Part shown: one piece after another, positions 6,456-13,004 of the stretch | Layout: each line of letters starts with the position of its first letter | Numbering within the stretch: position 1 is the stretch's first letter | Assembly (NCBI GenBank): GCA_028290685.1 | Contig: JAQGJI010000132.1 | Location: 1 to 13,004, forward strand | DNA: 13,004 nt | Direction: 5' to 3' | Source: Devosia sp. | GTDB taxonomy: Bacteria; Pseudomonadota; Alphaproteobacteria; Rhizobiales; Devosiaceae | Position numbers and translations under genes: made by a program | Notes under the pieces: model-generated | The model's database searches: none | The model's input: only the letters and a program-made list of their open reading frames with translations | Told to the model about the DNA's origin: nothing

Positions 6456-8141
6456 GTGGCGAGGAATGGCATTTTGAAACGGCACCATATCGTTCGGCTT
6501 ATCTCGGCCGTGCTTATGAGCATCACCCTCATCCTGCCGCAGGCCGTTCTGCCCGCTGCTGCCGCCACCGAGCGATCGCTTTATCTTTATTACACCCACA
6601 CCAAGGAGACGGCCCGGATCGTCTTCAAGCGCAACGGGAAATATGTCCAGTCGGGCCTTAACGAGCTCAACCAGTTCCTGCGCGACTGGCGCCGGAATGA
6701 ACCTGCCAAGATGGATCCGCGCCTGTTTGATCTGGTTTGGGAAGTGTACCAGGAGGTAGGCGCCTCCCAGCCGGTCCATGTTGTTTCCGCCTATCGCTCG
6801 CCCAAGACCAACGCCATGCTGCGCGAAAGCTCGTCGGGTGTAGCTGAAAACTCCCAGCACACGCGGGGCAACGCGATGGACTTCTTTATCCCGGGCGTCT
6901 CGCTGCCCCGGCTGCGCGCTGCGGCAATGCGCAAGCAGGTGGGCGGGGTGGGGTATTACCCGACGTCGGGCAGCCCCTTTGTGCACCTCGACACCGGCTC
7001 GGTCCGGGCCTGGCCGCGCATGACCCGAGCCCAGCTCAAGGAAATTTTCCCCGACGGGCGCACCATGCACTTGCCCACCGATGGCAAGCCCCTGTCGCAG
7101 GAAGGCTACCAGATCGCGATGGCCCAATGGAAAACCTGCCACGCCTATCCATGCAATGGCGGCTCGTCGGGGACGCAGACAGCCTCCAGCAGCGGCAGCG
7201 GCCGCACCCTGATGGACATGTTCTTTGGTGGCGACGAGCAGCCGGCGCCGACCCCGGCCCAGCCAGCCCCTTCCGTGCAGATGGCCGCCGCTCCGCAGGC
7301 AGCCATTCCCCGCAACGCGCCGGTTCCCGCCATGCGTCCGGCCAGCCTGGGCGGGGTTCCATCCCGCATGGATGTCGCTCAAGCCGCGCCTGCCGCCGTT
7401 CCCTTTGCAACCAGCGGCAGTGCTCCGCTCGACCCATCCGAGCTGGCCAGCACCCAGAACGCCCCTTTCCCCATGGCAAAGTCACAGACCCTGCAGGTGG
7501 CGACCGCGTCCGCCTTGCCATCGGGCGATGCCGTTACAGCAATTGCCGCGCTGACGGCACCGATCCCGCAGCCGCGCCTTCACATGTCCGAAACGCCGCC
7601 CCAGATGCTCGCCGCCTATCTGCCGCCCATTCCGCAGGACCCAGAGGCACAGCGCGCGCTGGAAATGATCATCGAGCGCGAAACCACCACCTCCGCAACC
7701 CCGCCGCACCCCACTCAGCGCCTGCCCGTCCTGCCACCGCTGACCGCTGCAACGGGTGTGCGGACCGCTTCGCTGGGAGGTGGCCAGCCCATGACAGGTA
7801 GCCTGGCCGGGCTGTTCAACAGCACGTTCACTTCGGCCCGCCAGCATGAGCCCGTAGCCGCAGCGCTGGCCGGCCATATCGCAAGCAAGGCAACGCCGGA
7901 TACGATGCGCCGGCCCGAGCTGATCGCCCCCGACCTGGAACACGTTGCCGACGTCTTCACGACACCGCAGGCCATGACGTCGAACCATTTCGCCGTGATC
8001 TGGGATCATGACGAGGCCGATTTCAGCCCGGCAACCGAGCTTGGCAAGTACGTACCGGTGCTGGGCGATGAGGGCGCTCAAACGGCGTTGTCGCATACCA
8101 GCTTCGTTCCGGCGGGACCTGTGGCGCTGGCGACAAACTGA
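6456..8141 (+). CDS. DUF882/YcbK-family (M15-like) secreted zinc peptidase with long Pro/Ala-rich tail
   Basis: This 561-residue exported protein has a signal peptide (about residues 9-37, ending VLPAAAA). A DUF882 domain follows (about 40-210), related to M15 D,D-carboxypeptidases that cleave peptidoglycan stem peptides. SAYRSPKTN (111-119), HTRGNAMDFFIPGV (135-148) and FVHLDTG (175-181) supply the expected ligands His135, Asp142 and His177, so the catalytic site looks intact. From about residue 235 to the end the protein is low-complexity, rich in Pro, Ala, Ser and Thr, and much longer than E. coli YcbK (about 180 residues). Two starts compete: GTG at 6456 (AGGG 6 bases upstream) and TTG at 6474 (GAGGA 8 bases upstream), which would begin MKRHHIVR; the signal peptide fits either. 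It follows the L,D-transpeptidase gene by 175 bases, and a CtrA-like box and structured repeat lie in the gap. The tail's role is unknown; periplasmic spanning or scaffolding is a guess. Confidence 0.86.
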   Translation: MARNGILKRHHIVRLISAVLMSITLILPQAVLPAAAATERSLYLYYTHTKETARIVFKRNGKYVQSGLNELNQFLRDWRRNEPAKMDPRLFDLVWEVYQEVGASQPVHVVSAYRSPKTNAMLRESSSGVAENSQHTRGNAMDFFIPGVSLPRLRAAAMRKQVGGVGYYPTSGSPFVHLDTGSVRAWPRMTRAQLKEIFPDGRTMHLPTDGKPLSQEGYQIAMAQWKTCHAYPCNGGSSGTQTASSSGSGRTLMDMFFGGDEQPAPTPAQPAPSVQMAAAPQAAIPRNAPVPAMRPASLGGVPSRMDVAQAAPAAVPFATSGSAPLDPSELASTQNAPFPMAKSQTLQVATASALPSGDAVTAIAALTAPIPQPRLHMSETPPQMLAAYLPPIPQDPEAQRALEMIIERETTTSATPPHPTQRLPVLPPLTAATGVRTASLGGGQPMTGSLAGLFNSTFTSARQHEPVAAALAGHIASKATPDTMRRPELIAPDLEHVADVFTTPQAMTSNHFAVIWDHDEADFSPATELGKYVPVLGDEGAQTALSHTSFVPAGPVALATN

Positions 8142-8155
8142 GTTTCAGGCTGTTT

Positions 8156-8203
8156 CCGGCTCGCGGCCGGCCTGCTCATGCGGTGCCCTTGTCGGGCGCC
8201 GCA
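8156..8203 (+). terminator. Tandem hairpins after the DUF882 gene, possible terminator
   Basis: CCGGC-TCGCG-GCCGG (8156-8170) is followed by a stronger hairpin, TGCGGTGCCC with GGGCGCCGCA (8179-8188 and 8194-8203; 10 bp with one G-T pair, loop TTGTC). No T-run follows, so intrinsic termination is uncertain. The hairpins lie 15-62 bases after the stop and before the putative dxs promoter, the right place to separate the two transcripts. Confidence 0.4.
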
Positions 8204-8214
8204 GACACGTTTGG

Positions 8215-8243
8215 TTGCAAAGCGCCTGCTGCCAGCCTAAAGA
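8215..8243 (+). promoter_or_regulatory. Candidate sigma-70-type promoter for dxs
   Basis: TTGCAA (8215-8220) and TAAAGA (8238-8243) are separated by exactly 17 bases, and would give a leader of roughly 25-30 bases before the dxs start at 8278. Both boxes are imperfect (four and three of six consensus positions), so this is a placement-based candidate. Confidence 0.3.
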
Positions 8244-8263
8244 TTAGCCAACGCCTATTCGCC

Positions 8264-8269
8264 AAAGGA
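8264..8269 (+). promoter_or_regulatory. Ribosome binding site supporting the TTG start of dxs
   Basis: AAAGGA sits 8 bases before the TTG at 8278. No ATG or GTG is available at the N-terminus, so this site is the main evidence that dxs starts at a TTG codon. Confidence 0.6.
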
Positions 8270-8277
8270 CTGCCCGC

Positions 8278-10209
8278 TTGGCCGACAAGCTCAACACCCC
8301 CCTTCTCGACAAAGTCGATGATCCGGCCGCCCTGCGCGCCTTGCCGCGCGAAAGCCTGCGCCAGCTGGCCGACGAACTCCGGCTTGAAATGATCGATGCG
8401 GTCTCGGTCACCGGAGGGCACCTGGGCGCCGGCCTGGGCGTGGTGGAACTGACGGTTGCGCTGCATGCCGTCTTTGACACGCCACATGACCGGATCATCT
8501 GGGACGTCGGTCACCAGGCATATCCGCACAAGATTCTCACCGGCCGGCGGGACCGGATGCGCACGCTGCGCCAGAAAAACGGTCTTTCCGGTTTCACGCG
8601 CCGGGCGGAAAGCCAATATGATCCGTTTGGCGCAGGCCATTCGTCCACCTCCATCTCGGCTGGCCTGGGCATGGCCGTGGCCAGCGACCTGCTGGAAACC
8701 CCGCGCCATGTCGTTGCCGTGATCGGCGATGGTGCCATGTCCGCCGGCATGGCCTACGAGGCCATGAACAACGCTGGTGCGATGGGCGCCCGGCTGATCG
8801 TCATTCTCAATGACAATGACATGTCCATTGCTCCGCCCACCGGAGCGATGAGCGCTTACCTGGCCCGGCTGGTCTCGAGCCCGGCTTACCGCGGCGCGCG
8901 CGAAGCCGCCAAGTCGGTGGTCAGCAAACTGCCGCAGTTCTTTCACGAACCGGCCCGCCGCACGGAGGAATTCGCCCGGTCGTTCTTCACCGGCGGCACG
9001 CTGTTCGAAGAGCTGGGCTTTTACTATATCGGCCCGATCGACGGGCACAATCTGGATCACCTGCTGCCCGTGCTCGACAATGTGCGCGACGCCACCGAAG
9101 GGCCGATCCTGGTGCACGTGGTCACCAAGAAGGGCAAGGGCTATGGCCCGGCCGAAGACGCTGCCGACAAATACCACGGCGTTTCGAAATTCAACGTCAT
9201 CACCGGTGCCCAGGCCAAGGCCGTGTCAAACGCGCCCTCCTACACCAATGTGTTCGCCGAAACCCTGATCCAGGAAGCCAATGATGACCCGCGCATCGTG
9301 GCGGTCAACGCCGCCATGCCGGCCGGTACCGGGCTCGATAAATTCGGCGAGGTTCACCCCACGCGCGTCTTTGACGTCGGGATTGCCGAGCAGCATGCCG
9401 TGACGTTTGCCGCCGGGCTGGCCAGCGAGGGCATGCGCCCGTTCTGTGCCATCTATTCGACCTTCCTGCAGCGTGCCTATGACCAGGTGATTCATGATGT
9501 GGCGATCCAGCATCTGCCGGTGCGCTTTGCCATCGACCGGGCCGGGTTCGTGGGGGCGGATGGGCCCACCCATGCCGGCAATTATGACGGTGCCTATCTG
9601 GGCGCCGTACCGGGCATGGTGCTGATGGCCGCTGCCGACGAGGCCGAATTGCGCCACATGGTGGCGACCGCGGCTGCCTATGATGACGGCCCGATTGCCT
9701 TTCGCTATCCGCGTGGCGAGGGCATGGGCGTGGACATGCCGGCGCGTGGCCAGAAGCTGCCCATCGGGGTCGGGCGCATCGTGCGCCAAGGCGCCACTAT
9801 CGCTATTTTGAGCTATGGCACCCGCCTGGGCGAAGTGCTCGCGGCGGCCGACAAGCTGGCAGCCTTGGGCCTTAACCCTACCATTGCGGACGCCCGCTTC
9901 CTTAAGCCGCTGGACAAGGAACTCATCACCAGGCTGGCCAGCACCCATGATGTGCTGCTGACCACCGAAGAAGGCTCCGTCGGCGGCTTCGGCAGCCATG
10001 TCGCCACGTTCCTCGCCAGCAATGGCCTGCTGGACGGCAAACTGCGGTTCCGGCCGCTGATGATTCCCGACCGCTTCGACGAGCACTCGAGCCAGGCCGA
10101 CATGTATGCCGCTGCCGGGCTCGATCGCGCCGGCATCGTTGCGACGGCGCTGACCACGCTGGGCTATGACCAGGCCGCCATGGCAGCAGCATTGGGCAGG
10201 ATCAGCTAG
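8278..10209 (+). CDS. dxs: 1-deoxy-D-xylulose-5-phosphate synthase
   Basis: This 643-residue cytoplasmic enzyme condenses pyruvate with glyceraldehyde 3-phosphate, using thiamine diphosphate, to make 1-deoxy-D-xylulose 5-phosphate. That is the committed step of the MEP isoprenoid pathway and also feeds thiamine and pyridoxal synthesis. Full family length and motifs are present: GGHLGAGLGVVEL (46-58), DVGHQAYPHKILTGR (76-90), GAGHSSTSISAGLG (118-131), the thiamine-binding GDGAMSAGMAYEAMNNAG (150-167) with ILNDNDMSI (176-184), VGIAEQHAVTFAAG (367-380) with catalytic Glu371, DRAGFVGADGPTHAG (420-434), YPRGEG (477-482) and the C-terminal transketolase domain. Its start codon is TTG, with AAAGGA 8 bases upstream. 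The gene is probably transcribed from its own promoter in the preceding 136-base gap and converges on the minus-strand glycosyltransferase gene. Its product ultimately supplies polyprenyl phosphate, which the next genes are predicted to use as a sugar carrier, but a regulatory link is not shown. Confidence 0.97.
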   Translation: MADKLNTPLLDKVDDPAALRALPRESLRQLADELRLEMIDAVSVTGGHLGAGLGVVELTVALHAVFDTPHDRIIWDVGHQAYPHKILTGRRDRMRTLRQKNGLSGFTRRAESQYDPFGAGHSSTSISAGLGMAVASDLLETPRHVVAVIGDGAMSAGMAYEAMNNAGAMGARLIVILNDNDMSIAPPTGAMSAYLARLVSSPAYRGAREAAKSVVSKLPQFFHEPARRTEEFARSFFTGGTLFEELGFYYIGPIDGHNLDHLLPVLDNVRDATEGPILVHVVTKKGKGYGPAEDAADKYHGVSKFNVITGAQAKAVSNAPSYTNVFAETLIQEANDDPRIVAVNAAMPAGTGLDKFGEVHPTRVFDVGIAEQHAVTFAAGLASEGMRPFCAIYSTFLQRAYDQVIHDVAIQHLPVRFAIDRAGFVGADGPTHAGNYDGAYLGAVPGMVLMAAADEAELRHMVATAAAYDDGPIAFRYPRGEGMGVDMPARGQKLPIGVGRIVRQGATIAILSYGTRLGEVLAAADKLAALGLNPTIADARFLKPLDKELITRLASTHDVLLTTEEGSVGGFGSHVATFLASNGLLDGKLRFRPLMIPDRFDEHSSQADMYAAAGLDRAGIVATALTTLGYDQAAMAAALGRIS

Positions 10210-10219
10210 GAGGTTGCGG

Positions 10220-10235
10220 CAAGGCCCTCGCCTTG
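10220..10235. terminator. Small hairpin between convergent dxs and glycosyltransferase genes
   Basis: CAAGGC-CCTC-GCCTTG is a perfect 6-bp stem with a 4-base loop, lying in the 64-base gap between the two convergent stop codons. Its position fits a bidirectional transcription end, but neither side has a T-run, so function is tentative. Confidence 0.35.
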
Positions 10236-10273
10236 AGCGGTTTCGGGCCAGCGCTCCGACAGGCGGGAGTTGC

Positions 10274-11422
10274 CTATTTCCAGGTAAACGCCCGCGTCAC
10301 CGCGTAGTTGAACACCGAGCTCATCACCGCCCCGGCCAGACCTGCGACAAGGGTCTGCTGATCGAACTGATAGATGGCATGGGCAACTGAAATATTGGCA
10401 ATACCGCCCAAGGCGCAAATCGCAAAAAAGCTCAGCAATCCCTTGATCAGCCTGACGCCACGCAGCTTGCGGTCGGCGTAGGTCAGATTGTTGTTGAGCA
10501 CAAAGTTCCAGGTCATGGCGATCAAGGTTGCCGCCACTTGTGACAACAGGAACCCCTGTCCCAGCGCCGCGGTAAACAGCCCGAGCATTGCCAGGTGCAC
10601 CACAACGCCGGTGCCCCCCACCAGCCCGAACAGCAAAAAGCTGGGTGGCAGCAGGCCATTGGTAAGCTTGGACACCCACAGCCCGCCATATTGGATGACC
10701 ACGAGCGGGTTCATCTTGCTTTCCCCCGCGTGGCGCGGCCGGAACGTATAGGGCACTTCGGCCACGGCAAGCGGCTTGCCCATGCGCGCCGAGGTCACGA
10801 TCAGATCGATCAGTATTTTGAAGCCATCGCTGGCCAGCCTTGGGGCGGCGGCAAGCGCTGCCTCCCGGCGGATCAGGAAAAACCCGCTCATCGGATCGCT
10901 GACCGCCTGCCCTGCGATCATTCCGGCCATTCTGGTGGCCAACCGGCTGCCGGACAGCCGCCGTTCGCTCAGCCCCGCCCCGGCCGACCCACCCGCGATG
11001 AAGCGGGATCCCACCACAAGATCGGCCCCGCCGATCGCCTGGGCCAACATTTCGGGCAAGATTGCTTCGTCGTGCTGCAGATCGGCATCGATCACCACCA
11101 CATAAGGGGCCGCCGTCACCGCCATGCCTTCCACGCACGCCGAGGCCAGGCCCCGGCGGCCGAAGCGGCGCAAGCAACGGATATTGGGATAAACCTGGGA
11201 AAGTTCGTTGACCGCTTCGGCCGTTCCATCGGGGCTATTGTCGTCAACGACGATCATTTCCCAGGACGTGTTGCCCAAGGCGATTGCGACTTTTTCGTAG
11301 AGCAGTTCAATATTGCCGCGCTCGTTGTAGCTCGGAACGATTACGGCGAGCTGGGGCGGTTGAAAATGAACCTGCTGGTCGACCTGTGCTGGAAAAGCAT
11401 TTTGTTCTGCTTCGATCGACAT
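10274..11422 (-). CDS. Polyprenyl-phosphate glycosyltransferase (GT2, DPMS-like) fused to GtrA membrane domain
   Basis: This 382-residue inner-membrane enzyme is predicted to move a sugar from a nucleotide donor onto polyprenyl phosphate at the cytoplasmic face. The GT2 domain (about 25-235) opens with AVIVPSYNERGNI and has VVDDNSPDGT (58-67), the metal-binding IDADLQHD (111-118), VGSRFIAGG (137-145) and SDPMSGFFLIRR (175-186), as in dolichol-phosphate-mannose synthase. The C-terminal GtrA domain (about 262-380) has four hydrophobic helices and motifs such as TWNFVLNNNLTY and FNYAVTRAFTW; GtrA domains are thought to help flip or hold the lipid-linked sugar. ATG at 11422 is chosen; a TTG directly before it at 11425 has GGGGAG at better spacing and is a real alternative. 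It is divergent from a PIG-V-like glycosyltransferase gene that could use its product. The sugar could be mannose, glucose or another hexose. Confidence 0.92.
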   Translation of the reverse strand: MSIEAEQNAFPAQVDQQVHFQPPQLAVIVPSYNERGNIELLYEKVAIALGNTSWEMIVVDDNSPDGTAEAVNELSQVYPNIRCLRRFGRRGLASACVEGMAVTAAPYVVVIDADLQHDEAILPEMLAQAIGGADLVVGSRFIAGGSAGAGLSERRLSGSRLATRMAGMIAGQAVSDPMSGFFLIRREAALAAAPRLASDGFKILIDLIVTSARMGKPLAVAEVPYTFRPRHAGESKMNPLVVIQYGGLWVSKLTNGLLPPSFLLFGLVGGTGVVVHLAMLGLFTAALGQGFLLSQVAATLIAMTWNFVLNNNLTYADRKLRGVRLIKGLLSFFAICALGGIANISVAHAIYQFDQQTLVAGLAGAVMSSVFNYAVTRAFTWK

Positions 11423-11483
11423 CAACTACCAAGCTCCCCGGCGGATTGATCCGCAAGCGATACAAGCGTGACTTCAAGGTAAA

Positions 11484-11518
11484 CTTGCAAGGGGCTCAAG
11501 CCATAGCTGCCTTGCAAG
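11484..11518 (+). repeat. 9-bp inverted repeat CTTGCAAGG / CCTTGCAAG (alternative RNA pairing)
   Basis: CTTGCAAGG at 11484-11492 is perfectly complementary to CCTTGCAAG at 11510-11518. Each arm also contains the 8-bp palindrome CTTGCAAG, and the centres of the two copies are 27 bases apart. The right arm overlaps the left arm of the downstream terminator hairpin, so the two RNA folds cannot form together. It may be an antiterminator arm or, as DNA, a pair of operator half-sites. Confidence 0.45.
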
Positions 11519-11544
11519 CACTGCAAGGCTCGCTTGGCTTTTTT
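11498..11544 (+). terminator. Strong intrinsic terminator-like hairpin in the leader of the PIG-V-like gene
   Basis: GCCTTGCA (11509-11516) pairs perfectly with TGCAAGGC (11522-11529) around a 5-base loop. An outer AAGCCA/TGGCTT stem (11498-11503 and 11535-11540) and an AGC/GCT segment between them extend it to about 17 bp with small bulges. It runs into a six-T tract (11539-11544). The direction is plus-strand, yet no plus-strand gene lies upstream; the neighbour is on the minus strand. It therefore sits in the leader of the downstream gene, like an attenuator, or ends a short or antisense RNA. The rest of the 11423-11587 gap holds no supported gene. Confidence 0.6.
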
Positions 11545-11587
11545 GTGTCACCAAGGCACTGTCAACCCGAGTTCGGAGCCTACACAC

Positions 11588-12739
11588 TTGCATCAGCGCC
11601 TGGATAGCACAGCGGATCGGCGCATGGCGTTTATTGTGCTCTTACCCTTGGCCTTCATGGCTTGCGGCACCCTCATCCGCTTTCTTGCGTTTCGCCATCA
11701 GCTGCCTGGCGAGCCCGTCATGGCCTATTTCGATGCCATGTGCCGGTGGGACTGCGAGTGGTACGTCGCCATGGCCGAGCGCGGCTATGATCGCTTTCCG
11801 GTGCCCAACCGCGTCAGTGCAGGCAATTGGGCATTTTTTCCGTTTTACCCGATGGTGGTGGGGATCATCGCCAAAATGGTTCCCCTGCCGACAATCGTGG
11901 TGGCGAACCTGGTGTCCCTGGCTGTCGCCTATTGCAGCGTGGTCCTTGCCTGGCCCCTGCTGGGCCGCGACCGCAAGGCTTATGCACTCTATGCCGCCTT
12001 TATCTTGAGCGGACCTGTCTCGTTTTACTTCACCACGTTTTTTACCGAAGTGATGTTCGTGCTGCTGACCACCCTGGTGTTCCGCCAACTCGCGCACGCC
12101 AATTATCTGGGTGCATCGGGCGCAGCGGCCCTGCTGTCAGCAACCCGCATCATTGGCGTTTTCGTGGCGCTTTCGATCGGCGTTCAGGCGCTGATTGATC
12201 ACCGGCGCAGTCATGGCACCTGGCGCGGCGTTTTTGCGGGCCTTCTCGGCCAGCCCAAACTGGTGCTCGCCGTCTTCATTGCGCCGCTGGGGCTGTTTGT
12301 CTACATGGCGTTTCTGCATTACTGGGTCGGCGATGGCCTGGCGTTCAGCCACACCCAGCGGGCCTGGGGCCGCCAGTTCGACAATCCGGTGGTTTACCTT
12401 TGGCGCGGCCTGACCAGCTGGCCCGCCGAAGGCCTGCGCCTCTCACCGGCGCAAATCCTGGCCCTTTCGGCCTGCGCCGGATTGATCCTGACGGGGGTTC
12501 TGGCCTGGCGGCGGCAATGGGCTGCGGCACTGTTCAGCTTGCTGGCCATCATCATTCCCCTTTCGGCAGGCCTTGCCTCCATGCTGCGCTTCATGACCGG
12601 CATGGCCCCGCTGACCATCACGCTGATGACAATCCTGGCCAAGTGGCGCTGGCTGTTCGCGCTGTCCATGGTGGGCCTGCTGGTTGGCGCCTGGTTTACG
12701 ACGCTGGCCTGGATGGGAGGCAATATTGCCCTTGTCTAG
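11588..12739 (+). CDS. PIG-V-like GT-C family glycosyltransferase (predicted mannosyltransferase)
   Basis: This polytopic membrane protein of about 383 residues resembles bacterial relatives of PIG-V, the GPI mannosyltransferase that uses a lipid-phosphate sugar donor. The segment DAMCRWDCEWYVAMAERGY near residues 49-67 matches the family pattern of a W-D-x-x-W-Y loop after the first helix, and NWAFFPFYPMVVG follows near 80-92. At least eight hydrophobic segments extend to the C-terminus. Start choice is uncertain. TTG at 11588 has GGAG (11575-11578) 9 bases upstream. ATG at 11624 (371 residues) would begin right at the first helix but has a weak ribosome binding site. A further TTG at 11534 lies inside the terminator hairpin and is unlikely. 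The divergent GT2-GtrA gene probably makes its donor, and its 3' end overlaps the next gene by 14 bases. Acceptor and sugar are unknown. Confidence 0.8.
   Translation: MHQRLDSTADRRMAFIVLLPLAFMACGTLIRFLAFRHQLPGEPVMAYFDAMCRWDCEWYVAMAERGYDRFPVPNRVSAGNWAFFPFYPMVVGIIAKMVPLPTIVVANLVSLAVAYCSVVLAWPLLGRDRKAYALYAAFILSGPVSFYFTTFFTEVMFVLLTTLVFRQLAHANYLGASGAAALLSATRIIGVFVALSIGVQALIDHRRSHGTWRGVFAGLLGQPKLVLAVFIAPLGLFVYMAFLHYWVGDGLAFSHTQRAWGRQFDNPVVYLWRGLTSWPAEGLRLSPAQILALSACAGLILTGVLAWRRQWAAALFSLLAIIIPLSAGLASMLRFMTGMAPLTITLMTILAKWRWLFALSMVGLLVGAWFTTLAWMGGNIALV
12715..12720 (+). promoter_or_regulatory. Ribosome binding site for the edge-truncated last gene
   Basis: GGGAGG inside the end of the PIG-V-like gene is 5 bases before a TTG at 12726. 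It is the main support for an overlapping downstream gene starting there. Confidence 0.55.
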
Positions 12740-13004
12740 CCCCTCGCCCAAGGCTCTGGGCAGCTATGGCCTGGCAGCGCTCCTGGCCCTGGTGGAACTG
12801 GGCGTGCTCTGGCAGGCTGTTCACCCCCAGGTGTCCGATGCGTATCGCGCCTATTATATCACGCGCACCACCACCTGCCTGCCGCAGCCGGTCAGCGCGT
12901 CGTACGCGCTGGGCAGCACGGTGGATTTCACCTCGTCGGGCGATGTGCAGGCGGCTCGTGAACTGCTGCCCTGCGGCTGGGGCGGTCCGAACGACGATGG
13001 CCGC
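12726..13004 (+). CDS. Membrane-anchored hypothetical protein, 3' end outside the window
   Basis: An open frame of 93 codons runs from TTG 12726 to the window edge without a stop. It overlaps the PIG-V-like gene by 14 bases and is preceded by GGGAGG at 5 bases; a second TTG at 12732 is an alternative. The N-terminus (about residues 13-33) is a single hydrophobic helix fitting a signal anchor. The following part, with cysteines at 51 and 83, would lie in the periplasm and has a Ser/Thr/Val-rich beta-like character. The last residues read LPCGWGGPNDDG, loosely recalling Gly-Trp-x-x-Pro beta-sandwich segments of some envelope-glycan proteins, but this is a weak resemblance. I do not recognise the family. 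Overlap with the glycosyltransferase suggests co-translation and a shared pathway, as accessory subunit or acceptor. Confidence 0.6.
   Translation, partial: MPLSSPSPKALGSYGLAALLALVELGVLWQAVHPQVSDAYRAYYITRTTTCLPQPVSASYALGSTVDFTSSGDVQAARELLPCGWGGPNDDGR

Noticed and set aside
6129..7382. 417-codon minus-strand open frame opposite the DUF882 gene
   Set aside because: It spans the ends of two convincing plus-strand genes and the gap between them, with no domain signal; a composition-driven shadow.
7190..8141. Possible frameshift or sequence decay in the Pro/Ala-rich tail of the DUF882 gene
   Set aside because: The frame stays open for hundreds of codons and keeps the strong third-position G/C preference of coding sequence; low complexity alone does not indicate decay.
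10206..11177. 323-codon minus-strand frame inside the GT2-GtrA gene
   Set aside because: It is a second frame of the same strand within a gene that has full GT2 and GtrA motifs. Its translation is Arg/Gly-rich and domain-less.
11284..11607. Plus-strand 107-codon frame across the divergent gap as a leader peptide gene
   Set aside because: Most of it is antisense to the glycosyltransferase gene, no good ribosome binding site precedes its starts, and it shows no run of regulatory codons.

Overview
The window is visibly G+C-rich, gene-dense bacterial DNA. Gene content and protein style point to an alphaproteobacterium, most likely of the order Hyphomicrobiales and perhaps Devosia-like. The pointers are an alphaproteobacterial-type Dxs, a DUF882/YcbK protein next to a YcbB-type L,D-transpeptidase, a perfect CtrA-type box, and frequent GTG/TTG starts. 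The placement is inference; no rRNA or other phylogenetic marker is present. There are no tRNAs, CRISPR arrays, insertion sequences or phage genes.

Region 1 (1-4312, + strand) is a compact six-gene cluster for reduced sulfur. It holds two half-size YeeE/YedE membrane proteins (the first cut by the window edge), a metallo-beta-lactamase-fold persulfide dioxygenase, a small DUF442/TIGR01244 rhodanese-like protein, a SulP anion transporter with a STAS domain, and a DUF302 protein. Gaps run from a 1-base overlap to 38 bases, so one transcript is likely. The set resembles the BigR-controlled sulfide/persulfide detoxification operons of Agrobacterium and Xylella. There the DUF442 and dioxygenase domains are fused (Blh); here they are separate adjacent genes. 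A plausible flow is sulfur-species transport by YeeE/YedE, persulfide handling by the rhodanese-like protein, oxidation to sulfite by the dioxygenase, and oxyanion movement by SulP.

Region 2 (4586-8141, + strand) is a cell-wall pair: a secreted YcbB-type L,D-transpeptidase and a secreted DUF882/M15-type zinc peptidase with a long Pro/Ala-rich tail. It mirrors the ycbB-ycbK neighbourhood of E. coli. The 175-base gap between them contains a perfect TTAA-N7-TTAA box and a long structured inverted repeat.

Region 3 (8278-10209, + strand) is dxs, the first enzyme of the non-mevalonate isoprenoid pathway, probably on its own promoter. It converges on region 4.

Region 4 (10274-13004) is a lipid-linked sugar module. 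A GT2-GtrA polyprenyl-phosphate glycosyltransferase lies on the minus strand. Divergent from it are a PIG-V-like GT-C glycosyltransferase and an overlapping, edge-truncated membrane-anchored protein of unknown function. The likely logic is that the GT2-GtrA protein makes a polyprenyl-phosphate sugar and the PIG-V protein uses it outside the membrane. The divergent gap holds a strong hairpin plus T-run, with an alternative pairing, placed like a transcription attenuator in the leader of the PIG-V gene.
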